DNA from: Paractinoplanes aksuensis
Lineage (GTDB): Bacteria; Actinomycetota; Actinomycetes; Mycobacteriales; Micromonosporaceae
Direction: 5' to 3'
Assembly: GCF_024137025.1 (NCBI RefSeq)
Contig: NZ_JAMYJR010000007.1
Location: 124,001 to 188,000 of the forward strand
Length of the DNA stretch: 64,000 nt
The position numbers and the translations under genes were made by a program. This document shows positions 33,665-42,636 of this stretch, piece by piece. Each line of letters begins with the position of its first letter. The first letter of the stretch is position 1. Below the pieces are notes generated by a model, which ran no database searches, was not told the DNA's origin, and saw nothing but the letters and a program-made list of their open reading frames with translations.

Positions 33665-35236
33665 GTGATCTCGCCTCGCCGCTGCGCCGCAGTCCTGGCC
33701 TCATCGCTGCTCCTGGGCCTTGCCCTCCCGCACGCCCCGGCCACCGCGGCCACCGCCAAGCCGGCGGCGAAGACGACGACCACCACGACGAAGACGACCG
33801 TCAAGTCCGTCATGACGACCAGCGCCGCCCCGGCCAAGGCCACCGCCAAGGCCGAGACGCCGGCCGTGCCCACCCTGGCCTCCCGCCTGGCCGCGGTGAA
33901 GTCGGCCAAATCGCTGAACTACTACCCGTCCGGCGGCGGCTGGTCGAAGATGTGGATGGACTGGAACCCCGCCAAGATCGACGCCGACCTGGCCAAGGCC
34001 GACGCGCTCGGGGCCGACAACGTCCGCGTCATCATCTTCCCGACCACCTTCGGCTGGCCCAAGCCGTGGTACGCCTACCAGGACAAGCTGGCCGCGTTCG
34101 TCGACATGGCGGCGGCCCGTGGCATGACCGTCAAGTTCACCCTGTTCGACTGGTGGGACGGCTACGAGGAGGTCGCCAACAGCGTCTCCTGGGCCAACAC
34201 CGTGCTCAGCCGCTACAAGGACGACAAGCGCGTCATCTCGGTCGAGCTGCAGAACGAGTTCAACGCGAACGACGCCGCGGCCGTCGCCTGGGCCAAGAAG
34301 ATGGTCCCGGCGATGCGGGCCTCGTTCCCGACCATGCCGCTGACCTTCTCGGTCGACGGCACGTCCGGCGCCCCGGGCATGGCGAAGATCAAGTCGGCGC
34401 TGGCCTCGACCCCGATCGACTACTTCGACTTCCACTTCTACGGCAACTCGGAGCGCGCGCTCGCCGTCATCCAGAACGCCCAGGCCACGGTCGCGCCCTA
34501 CCCGATGGTGATCGGCGAGGTCGGCCTCAACACCCTGCAGAACACCGAGGGTGAGCAGGCCGCGTTCCTGGCCCGCGTGTTCGAGGCGGCCGAGGTGGCC
34601 GGCGTGCGGTCGGTGGCCCCGTGGACGCTGAACGACTTCGCCCAGGGCGCCATCCCGTCCTCGGCCGTCTCCCGCATCCCGGCCCAGTACAACTACGGCC
34701 TGTACCGGCTCGACGGCTCGGCCAAGCCGGCCGCCGCGGTCGTCAAGGCCGGCTGGACCAACACCGCCATGCCCGCTTCGCTGATGGACCCGAGTTTCGA
34801 GCTCTCCGCCGGCCAGAGCCCGTGGCGCGCCTACATGCCCGAGCTCGGCCTGGCCGTGAAGACGCAGTCGGCCGCCCGCACCGGCAAGTGGTCGATCAGC
34901 CTCACCAACACCGGCAAGACCTCGGCCGGCTCGCCCTCGTACCGCGTCTCGCCGGTCGACCCGGTCAAGGCCGGCCAGAAGTGGCGGGGCGAGGTGTGGG
35001 CCAAGGGCAGCGCGGCCACCGGCACCACCCAGATCGCGCTGAGCTGGTTCGACGCCAAGGACAAGTGGCTGGGCGGCGCGACGTCGACGTGGCTGCCGGT
35101 CGGCACCACCGGCTGGACCAAGCTGGTCGTGGACGGGGTCGCCCCGGCCGGCTCGACCAGCATGCAGGTTCACCTCAAGTCGGGCGAGAACAAGGGCACG
35201 GTCTGGTTCGACGACGCGGTGATCACCGCGTCCTGA
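33665..35236 (+). CDS. secreted GH5-like glycoside hydrolase with a C-terminal beta-sandwich domain
   Basis: 523 residues. Signal peptide (CAAVLASSLLLGLALPHAPATAA), then a Lys/Thr/Ala-rich stretch of about 45 residues and a TIM-barrel catalytic domain. VISVELQNEFNAND holds the acid/base Glu of the clan-A NE motif, and PMVIGEVGLNTLQ the nucleophile Glu. The C-terminal 140 residues (LMDPSFELSAGQSPWRAYM ... GTVWFDDAVITAS) form a carbohydrate-binding-like jelly roll. The likely substrate is a beta-glucan or mannan, possibly the polysaccharide of the adjacent operon. Start is GTG. Its 3' end overlaps the convergent glycosyltransferase by 67 bases and contains a 20-bp palindrome. Confidence 0.85.
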   Translation: MISPRRCAAVLASSLLLGLALPHAPATAATAKPAAKTTTTTTKTTVKSVMTTSAAPAKATAKAETPAVPTLASRLAAVKSAKSLNYYPSGGGWSKMWMDWNPAKIDADLAKADALGADNVRVIIFPTTFGWPKPWYAYQDKLAAFVDMAAARGMTVKFTLFDWWDGYEEVANSVSWANTVLSRYKDDKRVISVELQNEFNANDAAAVAWAKKMVPAMRASFPTMPLTFSVDGTSGAPGMAKIKSALASTPIDYFDFHFYGNSERALAVIQNAQATVAPYPMVIGEVGLNTLQNTEGEQAAFLARVFEAAEVAGVRSVAPWTLNDFAQGAIPSSAVSRIPAQYNYGLYRLDGSAKPAAAVVKAGWTNTAMPASLMDPSFELSAGQSPWRAYMPELGLAVKTQSAARTGKWSISLTNTGKTSAGSPSYRVSPVDPVKAGQKWRGEVWAKGSAATGTTQIALSWFDAKDKWLGGATSTWLPVGTTGWTKLVVDGVAPAGSTSMQVHLKSGENKGTVWFDDAVITAS

Positions 35237-36408
35237 GCCACCGGCAGACCGAGACGGGCGAACAGGCGCGTGAAGGCGGCCACCGATTCTTCCCATGAGG
35301 AAGGGTCGGTGTGCCGCCGTCCGGCGTTCGCGGAGGCCGCGACGATGGCCTCAGCCAGAGCCGACGGCGAGCCGGCCGAGACGAAGGTCGTCCCCGAGTA
35401 CTTCTCGGCCGCCTCGACGAGCCCACCCACCGCGGTGACGACGACGGGCAGCCCGTGGCTCATGGCGATGTGCAACGGCCCGCTGGCCGAACTACGCCGA
35501 TACGGAAGCACCACCACATCGGCGGCCGCGAAGAACTCATCCACTTCGGAGTCGGCGACGTAGCGGTTGACGAAGGTGATGCGATCCCGGGCCGACGAGT
35601 CGGCGATCATCTCAGCCGGAAGGGTCCAGCCTTCCCAGGTCTCCCCGACCACCGTCAGCGTGTAGTGCGAAGGAAGCTGCCCGAACGCCTGAACAAGATC
35701 TTCCAGTCCCTTGTACGGCCGGATGGTGCCGAAAAAGAGCAGCCGGCAGCTTCCCCCGGCGGCGCGAGGCCGAGGTGGGGCGGCGGTAAGAGATGCGGAG
35801 CGATCGTGATGGTCGAACGGCCCATGCAGCGCGATCTCGTCCGGGACCCCGTCCAAGCCGTACGTCGCGCGGAGGGCGACACGGTCGAAGCCGGAATGGA
35901 CGATGACTCCGTCCGTCCGGCGCAGCAGCGGCTTGATCAATTTCCGGCAGTAGAGCGACGCCCACCGATGCTGCGCCTCCCCCGTGTCCTGCACCTCGTG
36001 GAACTCGACCACCACCTTGATCCCGGCCAGCCGCGCGACCAGGCAGAGCACGAGATACGAGTGCAGCACGGTGCCCGTCCACCACTGGAAGACGATCACG
36101 TCGGGCCGGAACGAGCGCAGGAACCGCACCGCCCGGAACAGGCTCGGCACCGCCCACCAGTCGACACCGTCGAGGACGCGTACCGAAGGGTCGTACGAAA
36201 GCTTGTTCAAAGAAACACCAACCCGGTCGCGGCCCGGGTAGAGCCGCGTCGGCAGCAGCTGCCGCATGAGGATCACGCCGACGTCGAAGCGGGAGTCCAG
36301 GGCGTTGCTGAGCCGGCAGGTGTAATAGCTGATCCCGGAGAGGAACCGCCAGCCCGAGCCGACGACCACCATCCGGGGCTTCTCAGGCGAAGGCGGCGAT
36401 GCAGTCAC
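35170..36408 (-). CDS. glycosyltransferase (GT4-like, GT-B fold)
   Basis: About 412 residues. N-terminal GT-B half MVVVGSGWRFLSGISYYTCRLSNAL, acceptor-side VEFHEVQDTGEAQHRW. The nucleotide-sugar half has LLFFGTIRPYKGLEDLVQAFGQL, TFVNRYVADSEVDEFFAAADVVVLPYRRSSASGPLHIAMSHGLPVVVTAVGG, the expected GT4 signature. The GTG at 36408 is chosen because GAGGAGG lies six bases upstream; an ATG at 36372 is the alternative. It overlaps the upstream glycosyltransferase gene by 26 bases. The last 20 or so residues (from DAVITAS) are antisense to the GH5-like gene and look like a read-through tail. Confidence 0.88.
   Translation of the reverse strand: MTASPPSPEKPRMVVVGSGWRFLSGISYYTCRLSNALDSRFDVGVILMRQLLPTRLYPGRDRVGVSLNKLSYDPSVRVLDGVDWWAVPSLFRAVRFLRSFRPDVIVFQWWTGTVLHSYLVLCLVARLAGIKVVVEFHEVQDTGEAQHRWASLYCRKLIKPLLRRTDGVIVHSGFDRVALRATYGLDGVPDEIALHGPFDHHDRSASLTAAPPRPRAAGGSCRLLFFGTIRPYKGLEDLVQAFGQLPSHYTLTVVGETWEGWTLPAEMIADSSARDRITFVNRYVADSEVDEFFAAADVVVLPYRRSSASGPLHIAMSHGLPVVVTAVGGLVEAAEKYSGTTFVSAGSPSALAEAIVAASANAGRRHTDPSSWEESVAAFTRLFARLGLPVAQDAVITASSNQTVPLFSPDLR
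35213..35232. repeat. perfect 20-bp palindrome at the overlap of two convergent genes
   Basis: GACGCGGTGATCACCGCGTC equals its own reverse complement. It lies inside both the 3' end of the GH5-like gene and the antisense 3' end of the glycosyltransferase gene, and is read as DAVITAS in both proteins. As RNA it could fold on either strand; no U-tract follows. Confidence 0.97.
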
Positions 36409-37606
36409 GGTAGACCTCCTCGATCTGCGGAACGACGCGCGCGGCCGTGTAGTCGAGCCCACGCTGATGCCCGGCCACGCGCAGCCGCGCGGCCAGGCCG
36501 GGGTCGGTGAGCACCCGGGTCAGGGCGGCCGCGAGCGCGTCCGGATCACCCACCGGCACCTGCAGCCCGCTCTCGCCGTCGCGGATCATGGTGGCCAGCC
36601 CGCCGGCGTCGGTGGCGATCAGCGGCGTCCCGGCCAGCAGCGCCTCGACCGCCACCTGCCCCATCGGTTCGAGCACGGACGGCACGACCCCGGCCGCCGC
36701 GTGGTGCCAGGCCGCCATCACCTCGGGGTGCGCGACGTTGTGCCGCACGAGCACCCCGGGTGGGATCGGCGGGGTGTCCGCGCGGGGCGTTCCGAGGCAG
36801 ACGAGGGCCGGTCGCGGGTCCGGCAATTTCGCGTACGCCTGAAAGAGCACATCGATGCCCTTGTGCGGCCCGAGCTGACCGACGAACAGCAGGTACGGCC
36901 CGTCCGGCAGCCACTGCGGCCGCGGCGTGTCCCGGGCCAGTTCGTCGAGGCCGTCCGGCACCAGGCTGCTGATCACCTGGACCGGCACGTGGCCCGGCAG
37001 CCGCCCGTTGATCACTCCGTCGGCCACGGACGGCGAGATGGCCGTCAGCGCGTCGATCCCCCGGTGCCGGTGGGCCCGCAACGCGGTGGTGAGCAGCGCC
37101 GACTTCGGCCGCCCGTACTGCTCGCTCGCGCACGGCACACACCGGCCCAGTCGGGGCCCGCCGCAGGGGCGGCCGTCCCGGGCGTACGTCTTCTTGACGC
37201 AGGTGAACCCGAAGTCGTGCGCCGTGTGCACGTGGGGCAGCCCGTCGCGCCCGTACCGCAGCGGCAGATAGCTGTACATCATCCAGTCGTGGCTGTGCAC
37301 CACGTCGTACTCGCCGGTGCGCAGCACCCGCCGGATGGCCGCGGTGGTGAGCGGGTCGGCCGTGGTCGGGTGGAACGGCTTGGCCGCGTCCTGGTTCATC
37401 CCGGGCAGCAGCGAGTTGGCCACGCTGCGGACCCGCTTGACCCGTACGCCCCGGATCGTCTCGTCGTGGCCGGCCGCCGGTGTCGCCAGCGTCAGCACGG
37501 TGACCTCGTGCCCGCGCCGCACCAGCTCCTCGCTGCTGGTGGCGATGCTCCGCTCGAGCCCGCCGATCACCGGCGCGTACAGGTTGGACAGATGCAGGAT
37601 CCTCAT
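36383..37606 (-). CDS. glycosyltransferase family 4 protein
   Basis: 407 residues. MRILHLSNLYAPVIGGLERSIATSSEELVRRGHEVTVLTLA is the classic GT4 opening (GGxE loop). The donor half has YLLFVGQLGPHKGIDVLFQAYAKL, GVVPSVLEPMGQVAVEALLAGTPLIATDAGGLATMIRDGESGLQVPVGDPDAL, with the EPMGxxxxEAL nucleotide-binding motif. A Cys-rich loop (CVKKTYARDGRPCGGPRLGRCVPC) after HTAHDFGFT is typical of one GT4 subgroup. Start overlaps the flippase stop (ATGA). Likely extends a lipid-linked or exopolysaccharide repeat. Confidence 0.92.
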   Translation of the reverse strand: MRILHLSNLYAPVIGGLERSIATSSEELVRRGHEVTVLTLATPAAGHDETIRGVRVKRVRSVANSLLPGMNQDAAKPFHPTTADPLTTAAIRRVLRTGEYDVVHSHDWMMYSYLPLRYGRDGLPHVHTAHDFGFTCVKKTYARDGRPCGGPRLGRCVPCASEQYGRPKSALLTTALRAHRHRGIDALTAISPSVADGVINGRLPGHVPVQVISSLVPDGLDELARDTPRPQWLPDGPYLLFVGQLGPHKGIDVLFQAYAKLPDPRPALVCLGTPRADTPPIPPGVLVRHNVAHPEVMAAWHHAAAGVVPSVLEPMGQVAVEALLAGTPLIATDAGGLATMIRDGESGLQVPVGDPDALAAALTRVLTDPGLAARLRVAGHQRGLDYTAARVVPQIEEVYRDCIAAFA

Positions 37607-38847
37607 GCCCCTCTTTTCCGGACGGAGCTGACCGCCACCGCCACCGCGCCCACCGACTGCCCGACCAGCCAGGCGAGGCCGGCCGCCTCGATGCCGGTGC
37701 CGGGCAGCCAGAGCCAGGTGAGCGTCAGGCAGGTGGTGGCCATCAGCAGGTTGAGCCGCAGGCAGCGGCGGAACTGGCCGAGCGCGCGCCAGTGGGCGAC
37801 GACGAGGTTGGTCACGGCGTCGGGCAGGGCGGCCAGCACCAGGATCTTGAGCAGCAGCCCGCCCTCGGCCGCGAAGTCGGCGCTGAACAGGCCGAGGATC
37901 CGTTCACCGGCGAAGAACAGCAGCAGCGCGGGCGGGCCGGTCACCGCCAGCACCACCCCGGCCGCCCGGGTCAGGCCGGTCGGCGCCGCGTTGGTCCGCT
38001 CGGCGTAGAAGGCCGAGGCCACCGCGGGCGAGACCATGAACAGCATCGAGGCGGTCATCCAGGCCACGTAGAAGTGGGCGTTGGCCTCGGGTCCGAGCCG
38101 GGCCGTGACCAGCACCGGCAGCAGCGCGGTGGGCCCGGCCTGGGCCAGGTTGATCAGGTGGTGGCCGCGCAGCGAGCCGCCGACGGGGCGCAGTTCGGTC
38201 CCGATCCCGCTGACGCCGAGCCGGGCGCCGGGACGCAGCCGGGGCAGGCTCGAGACCAGGGTGTACGCGGTGACCGCGACCGACGGCGCCGTCCAGGCGA
38301 TCAGCACGACGGCGGCCCCGCCGTAGCCGGCCCACGTGAGCACCGCCAGCGTGACCAGCTTGCCCGCGGCCAGGGCCAGGTTGCGCAGCAGCATGCCGTG
38401 GCCGGCCCGGTGCGCGACGAACACGTTGTCGAGCAGTGTCGACGCGGTCAGGGCGACCGCGGTGACGACCAGCGCCGCGACGCCGGACGAGTCGCCCAGG
38501 AAGGCGAAGTGGCTCCCCAGCTCGGGCAGTGCGAGACCCGCGACCAGCGAGACGAGCGCGGTGGCGCCGCAGCCGAGGAACAGGCCGGCGCTGACGATCC
38601 GGGACCACTCGCCGACGGCGGTGCCGGGCAGCCGCTGGATGAACATGTGCCCGACGCCCAGGTTGGACACCATGCTGACCACGGCCGAGATCGAGATCAG
38701 CGCGGTCGCCGGGCCGATCGCGGCCGGGGCCAGCTCCCGCGCCGCCAGCAGCCAGTACAGGTATCCGAGCCCGGCGCTGCCGGCCGTGCTCGCCATGATC
38801 AGGACGCTGTTGCGGGCCAGCGAGTCCCGCGCCACGGTCTTCAGCAC
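37603..38847 (-). CDS. polysaccharide flippase-like membrane protein (Wzx/MATE-type)
   Basis: About 414 residues with 12-14 membrane helices. The start VARDSLARNSVLIMASTAGSAGLGYLYWLLAARELAPAAIGPATALIS is typical of Wzx/RfbX-like proteins. They move lipid-linked oligosaccharides across the membrane. The GTG at 38847 overlaps the end of the upstream gene. The long N-terminal ORF extension is out-of-frame shadow of the preceding gene. Assigned from topology and neighbours. Confidence 0.85.
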   Translation of the reverse strand: MLKTVARDSLARNSVLIMASTAGSAGLGYLYWLLAARELAPAAIGPATALISISAVVSMVSNLGVGHMFIQRLPGTAVGEWSRIVSAGLFLGCGATALVSLVAGLALPELGSHFAFLGDSSGVAALVVTAVALTASTLLDNVFVAHRAGHGMLLRNLALAAGKLVTLAVLTWAGYGGAAVVLIAWTAPSVAVTAYTLVSSLPRLRPGARLGVSGIGTELRPVGGSLRGHHLINLAQAGPTALLPVLVTARLGPEANAHFYVAWMTASMLFMVSPAVASAFYAERTNAAPTGLTRAAGVVLAVTGPPALLLFFAGERILGLFSADFAAEGGLLLKILVLAALPDAVTNLVVAHWRALGQFRRCLRLNLLMATTCLTLTWLWLPGTGIEAAGLAWLVGQSVGAVAVAVSSVRKRGA

Positions 38848-39605
38848 CGATGCCGTCCCGGCCCCTGGGCATAGAAGACGGTGCTGGTGGCGCCCAGGCT
38901 GATCTCGACGCGGTGCAGGCAGTTGTCGGGCGGCGCGGGCACGAAGACGTCGACCGAGCGGGTCGTGTCGGGGGTGACGGCGAGCGGCCGGCCGCTGACC
39001 AGGCGGGCACCGACCCGGACACGCAGGGGCTGGGTCGCAGCCGGTAGCCCGGCGCTGCTCACCCGCACGGGCACGTGGACGCCGCGGGCCGGGATGGTGA
39101 CCGGGCCCCGGAGGTCGCCGGCCCACCCGTTGAGGGCCAGGCTCGTGTAACCCGGCAGCGGGGGGTGCGGCAGTCGGTCGTACGCGGAAAGGGCGACGAA
39201 CCCGACGGCCAGGGTGAGCGCCCCGGAGGCGGCCACGACGGCGACGGTGCGCGGCAGGCGCGCGTCGACCGGCGCCCCGTGCGCGCGCTCGCGCAGCAGC
39301 ACGACGACCCCGAGCACGGTGGCCAGGACGGCCAGCCCGATCGCGACCGTGCGGGGCCGGATGAGGATGCCCGTGGCGTGCAGCGTGATGGCCAGGAAGG
39401 GCAGGCTGACCAGCCCGGCCGCGATGGCCAGCCCGATCCGGGTGACCGTGGGCATGGCTTCGCCGGTGAGCGCGCGCAGCCACAACTCGCCCAGGGCGAC
39501 CAGCGCGCCCAGGCACAGCGGCGTGAGGGCCCAGGCCGGCCCGTCAGCGAACGCGAGGACGGCCAGCGCGACGTAGGTGGCGGCGAGGATCCGGGGCGTC
39601 GTCAC
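38841..39605 (-). CDS. membrane protein with an extracytoplasmic beta-rich domain, unknown
   Basis: About 254 residues. Four or five helices in the first half (ILAATYVALAVLAFADGPAW, LAIAAGLVSLPFLAITLHATGI, TVAIGLAVLATVLGVVVLL, TVAVVAASGALTLAVGFVALSA). An outer domain of about 110 residues follows (YTSLALNGWAGDLRGPVTIPARGVHVPVRVSSAGLP ... NCLHRVEISLGATSTVFYAQGPG). Not assigned to a family. The GTG overlaps the GT-C-like gene stop (GTGA), and its stop overlaps the flippase gene, so it belongs to the glycan operon. DUF1616-like membrane proteins are a possible comparison. Confidence 0.7.
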   Translation of the reverse strand: MTTPRILAATYVALAVLAFADGPAWALTPLCLGALVALGELWLRALTGEAMPTVTRIGLAIAAGLVSLPFLAITLHATGILIRPRTVAIGLAVLATVLGVVVLLRERAHGAPVDARLPRTVAVVAASGALTLAVGFVALSAYDRLPHPPLPGYTSLALNGWAGDLRGPVTIPARGVHVPVRVSSAGLPAATQPLRVRVGARLVSGRPLAVTPDTTRSVDVFVPAPPDNCLHRVEISLGATSTVFYAQGPGRHRC

Positions 39606-41515
39606 CGCACGGCCTTCCCGAGCGAGGCGAAGTCGAAGCGGTAGATCGCGATGTTGCCGCTGTCGTAGATCTTGATCGTCCACGGCGTCCGGTCGAACTT
39701 GGTCAGCTGACCGAGCGTGAACGCGGGCTGGTCACCGTGCGGCACCGGTTCATTGGTCTCGAAGTAGATCTGGATCTCCGGCACCTCGCGGGCCATCCGC
39801 CGGTCGACGATCAGGTAGGTGAAGCGCCACTCGCTGAGCTGCGTGATCAGCTGGGGCGAGATCTTCCGGTCGGGCTGGGCCAGGTAGAGCTCGTACGTGG
39901 GGAACGTGACCGAGCCGGTGACCGGCCGCTGCCCGCCGAACGAGCCGAAGATCAGCCCGGAGTAGCGGTCGGCCACGATCCGCAGGTCCCGGCCCTGGGT
40001 CGAGCGCAGCCAGGCCGACGCGGCCGACACCTCGGGGATGGACGAGCGGGTGTCCGAGCCGAAGACGGGCGGGCCCGGGAACCGGTAGGACGGGTTCATG
40101 CCGGCCGCCGTGTTGCCGACCATGACCACCGCGCACACCGCCAGCAGCGCCGGGCCGGTGTACCGGGGCGCCCGGTCGAGCAGCCAGATCACCAGCGGGG
40201 CCACGACCAGTGCGATCCCCAGATAGCTGAAGGCCCACGAGCGGCGCGCGCCCTCGGCCCCGCTCGGGGTCAGGATCAGCAGGGCCGCCGGGAAGTAGCA
40301 CGAGCCGAGCACGAACATGGCCAGCGCGCCGTTGCGCGACACCGCGTCACCCTCGCGCTTGCGCCGCAGCCACAGCGCGGCGGCCAGCATGCCGAACGCG
40401 GCCACACCTTGCGCGCCGAACGCCGCCGCCCGCTCCCACCAGGGCGCGATCGACTCCCGGAACAGGGTGCGGCCGCCGCCCCCGCCCTCGCCGGCCATCC
40501 CGGCGATCTGGTCGAGGGCCTTGGCCAGGTACGGGTCGAGGTAGCCCGCGGTCCGTGGGGCGACCACCCACAGATAGGCCACCACCAGCACGGTGGCGGC
40601 CACGGTGAGCGCCCAGGCGGTCCAGGTGACCGCGCGCGGGTTGATCCGGCGCAGGGCCCGGGCCGTGGCCACCGCGCACAGGATCAGCATCACGCCGAGC
40701 AGCCCGAGCGCGGTCAGGTGGTGGGTGGCGATGGTCGCGGCCGACAGCATCACGGTCACCGCCGACCAGCCCAGCCGGGCCCGGCCGGCCGGCCCGCGCA
40801 TCGCCCGGTGCAACGCGACCAGGGTCCACACCAGCAGCGGGATGGCCAGCGACTCGTACCCGAACTGGGTGTCGAAGAAGAGGAACGAGCTGTTGAGGCT
40901 GTAGATGATCGTGGCCACGGCGGCGATCCGGGCGTCCTGCCAGATCTCCTCGGCCAGCACGGCCACGCCCAGCACGACGAGCAGGTGGGCCACGATCAGC
41001 ACGATCAGCGCGCCGTGCCAGATCGAGACGCCGGTGAGTCCGCTGATCGCGGCCACCGTCGAGTGCAGACCCGGGAAGTCGCCGACCACCTTGACGATCG
41101 GGTTCTGCTCGAACAGGTGGCCGTCGAGCAGGATCTCGCGGGCCTGACGCCAGTGGGCGAACTCGTCGTGGAACAGCGGCCCGTCCGGCGTGCGCAGCAG
41201 TTTGGGCAAGTAGGTGAAGCCCGCGTACGCGGTCAGCACCGCCACCCGCAGCCGGGCCCCCGAACCGCGGCGGACCAACCAGTACACGGCGGGCAGGGTG
41301 AAGACCAGCATGCCCGCCCAGAACAGGGCGAACTGCCGGCCGGTGTCCCACTCGGCGGCACGGTTGGCCGCCACCAGCAGGGCCGCCCCGGCCGACCCGG
41401 CCCCGGTCAGGGTGGCCGCGCAGAGGACGGCCGGTCGGCGCGACGCCGTCGCGGGCGCCTCGGGCGGGCTCGCGACGGCGGCGGTCGGGCCGGGGGCCGG
41501 CCGGGTCAGGGTCAT
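39602..41515 (-). CDS. large multi-pass membrane protein, probable GT-C-type glycosyltransferase
   Basis: About 637 residues with at least 11 membrane helices and a soluble C-terminal domain of about 150 residues. The first outer loop has RTPDGPLFHDEFAHWRQAREILLDGHLF, whose acidic DE pair fits the catalytic loop of GT-C enzymes using polyprenyl-phosphate sugars. No close family was recognised, so the role is inferred from topology and context. ATG at 41515 overlaps the upstream gene stop (ATGA). Its stop is coupled to the next gene. Confidence 0.72.
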   Translation of the reverse strand: MTLTRPAPGPTAAVASPPEAPATASRRPAVLCAATLTGAGSAGAALLVAANRAAEWDTGRQFALFWAGMLVFTLPAVYWLVRRGSGARLRVAVLTAYAGFTYLPKLLRTPDGPLFHDEFAHWRQAREILLDGHLFEQNPIVKVVGDFPGLHSTVAAISGLTGVSIWHGALIVLIVAHLLVVLGVAVLAEEIWQDARIAAVATIIYSLNSSFLFFDTQFGYESLAIPLLVWTLVALHRAMRGPAGRARLGWSAVTVMLSAATIATHHLTALGLLGVMLILCAVATARALRRINPRAVTWTAWALTVAATVLVVAYLWVVAPRTAGYLDPYLAKALDQIAGMAGEGGGGGRTLFRESIAPWWERAAAFGAQGVAAFGMLAAALWLRRKREGDAVSRNGALAMFVLGSCYFPAALLILTPSGAEGARRSWAFSYLGIALVVAPLVIWLLDRAPRYTGPALLAVCAVVMVGNTAAGMNPSYRFPGPPVFGSDTRSSIPEVSAASAWLRSTQGRDLRIVADRYSGLIFGSFGGQRPVTGSVTFPTYELYLAQPDRKISPQLITQLSEWRFTYLIVDRRMAREVPEIQIYFETNEPVPHGDQPAFTLGQLTKFDRTPWTIKIYDSGNIAIYRFDFASLGKAVR

Positions 41516-42636
41516 CGGTCGCCGGCTCCGGCGCCGGCCTTGGCCTGCTGGATGATGTGGACGGGCGGGGCGACGCTGGCGTAGATCTCGCGGGTCGCCA
41601 GCACGACGTCGCTCCAGGTCGGCAACGCGTTGCGGCCGTGCTCGGCCCGGGCCGTGCCCGCCGCGACCCGCAGGGCCTCGGCCAGCGCGGCCTCGTCGTC
41701 CGGGTTGACCAGCCACAGCGGGGCGCCCGGGGTGACCATCGCGGCCAGCTCCCGGTGAGCCGGGATGAAGCTGGCCACGGTCGGGATGCCGGCGGTCAGC
41801 GCGTCGGCCACGGCCATGCCGAACGCCTCGTGGCCGGACGCCGAGACCACCGCGGCGGCCGACGCCATCCGGGCCTGGAAGGCGCCGCCGGGCAGCCGCC
41901 CGTGGAAGACGACCCGCTCCGGTCCCAGCCCGAGCCGCTCGGCCAGGTACTCCCACTCCTCGCGGGCCGGCCCGGCGCCGACCACGTCGAGCCGGTGGTC
42001 GGCCGGCAGGTGGACCATCGCCTGGATCACCCGATCGACCCGCTTGTAGCGCTCGAGCCGCCCGACGCAGAGGATGCTGCGTCCCGGCTCGGGCCCGGCC
42101 ACCAGGTCGGGGGCCGGGTCGGTGCCGTTGGGTACCACCACCAGCCGCCCTCGCGCCTCCGGGAAGTGGTTGATCAGCAGTTCCCGCTCGGCCCGGGAGA
42201 CGCAGATGATCCGCCCGGCCCGGGCCACGATGCGCCGGCCCAGCGGCCGGTAGATCGGGTGCAGCGCCGCGCGCAGCCGGCTGTGCCCGGTGCCGTGGTA
42301 GTGCGGCGTGAACACCAGGGGCGTGCGGTTGGTGAGCGCGGCCGGCAGCGCGGCCAACGCGTGATAACTGTGCGCGTGCAGCACGTCGTAGCGGCCGGCG
42401 TTGCGGCGCAGCCACCGCCACAGGCCCATCGACAGCCGGTAGTTGGCCGCCTTGACCGTGAGCGGGAACCGGCGGACCAGCACTCCGTCGATCGATTCGA
42501 CCGAGCCGATGGTGTGCTGGGTCAGCACCTCGACCTCGTCGCCGGTGGCCACCAGCGCGGCGCACAGCCGCCGGACGTGCGTCTCGACGCCCCCGATGTC
42601 GGGATGATAGGCGCTCGTGACGACGCCGATCCTCAC
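41512..42636 (-). CDS. glycosyltransferase family 4 protein
   Basis: About 374 residues. VRIGVVTSAYHPDIGGVETHVRRLCAALVATGDEVEVLTQ and YDVLHAHSYHALAALPAAL form the acceptor half. PGRSILCVGRLERYKRVDRVIQAMVHL and VVSASGHEAFGMAVADALTAGIPTVASFIPAHRELA form the donor half, with an E-x7-E type motif. Similar to PimB-like mannosyltransferases. GTG at 42636 overlaps the GT2 stop (GTGA). Donor sugar unknown. Confidence 0.92.
   Translation of the reverse strand: MRIGVVTSAYHPDIGGVETHVRRLCAALVATGDEVEVLTQHTIGSVESIDGVLVRRFPLTVKAANYRLSMGLWRWLRRNAGRYDVLHAHSYHALAALPAALTNRTPLVFTPHYHGTGHSRLRAALHPIYRPLGRRIVARAGRIICVSRAERELLINHFPEARGRLVVVPNGTDPAPDLVAGPEPGRSILCVGRLERYKRVDRVIQAMVHLPADHRLDVVGAGPAREEWEYLAERLGLGPERVVFHGRLPGGAFQARMASAAAVVSASGHEAFGMAVADALTAGIPTVASFIPAHRELAAMVTPGAPLWLVNPDDEAALAEALRVAAGTARAEHGRNALPTWSDVVLATREIYASVAPPVHIIQQAKAGAGAGDR

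Noticed and set aside
38848-39516. N-terminal extension of the flippase frame
   Set aside because: Shadow of the adjacent membrane-protein gene, with no hydrophobic pattern of its own.
41516-42565. N-terminal extension of the GT-C-like protein frame
   Set aside because: Composition is Arg/Gly-rich shadow of the GT4 gene in another frame; the ATG at 41515 overlaps the upstream stop.
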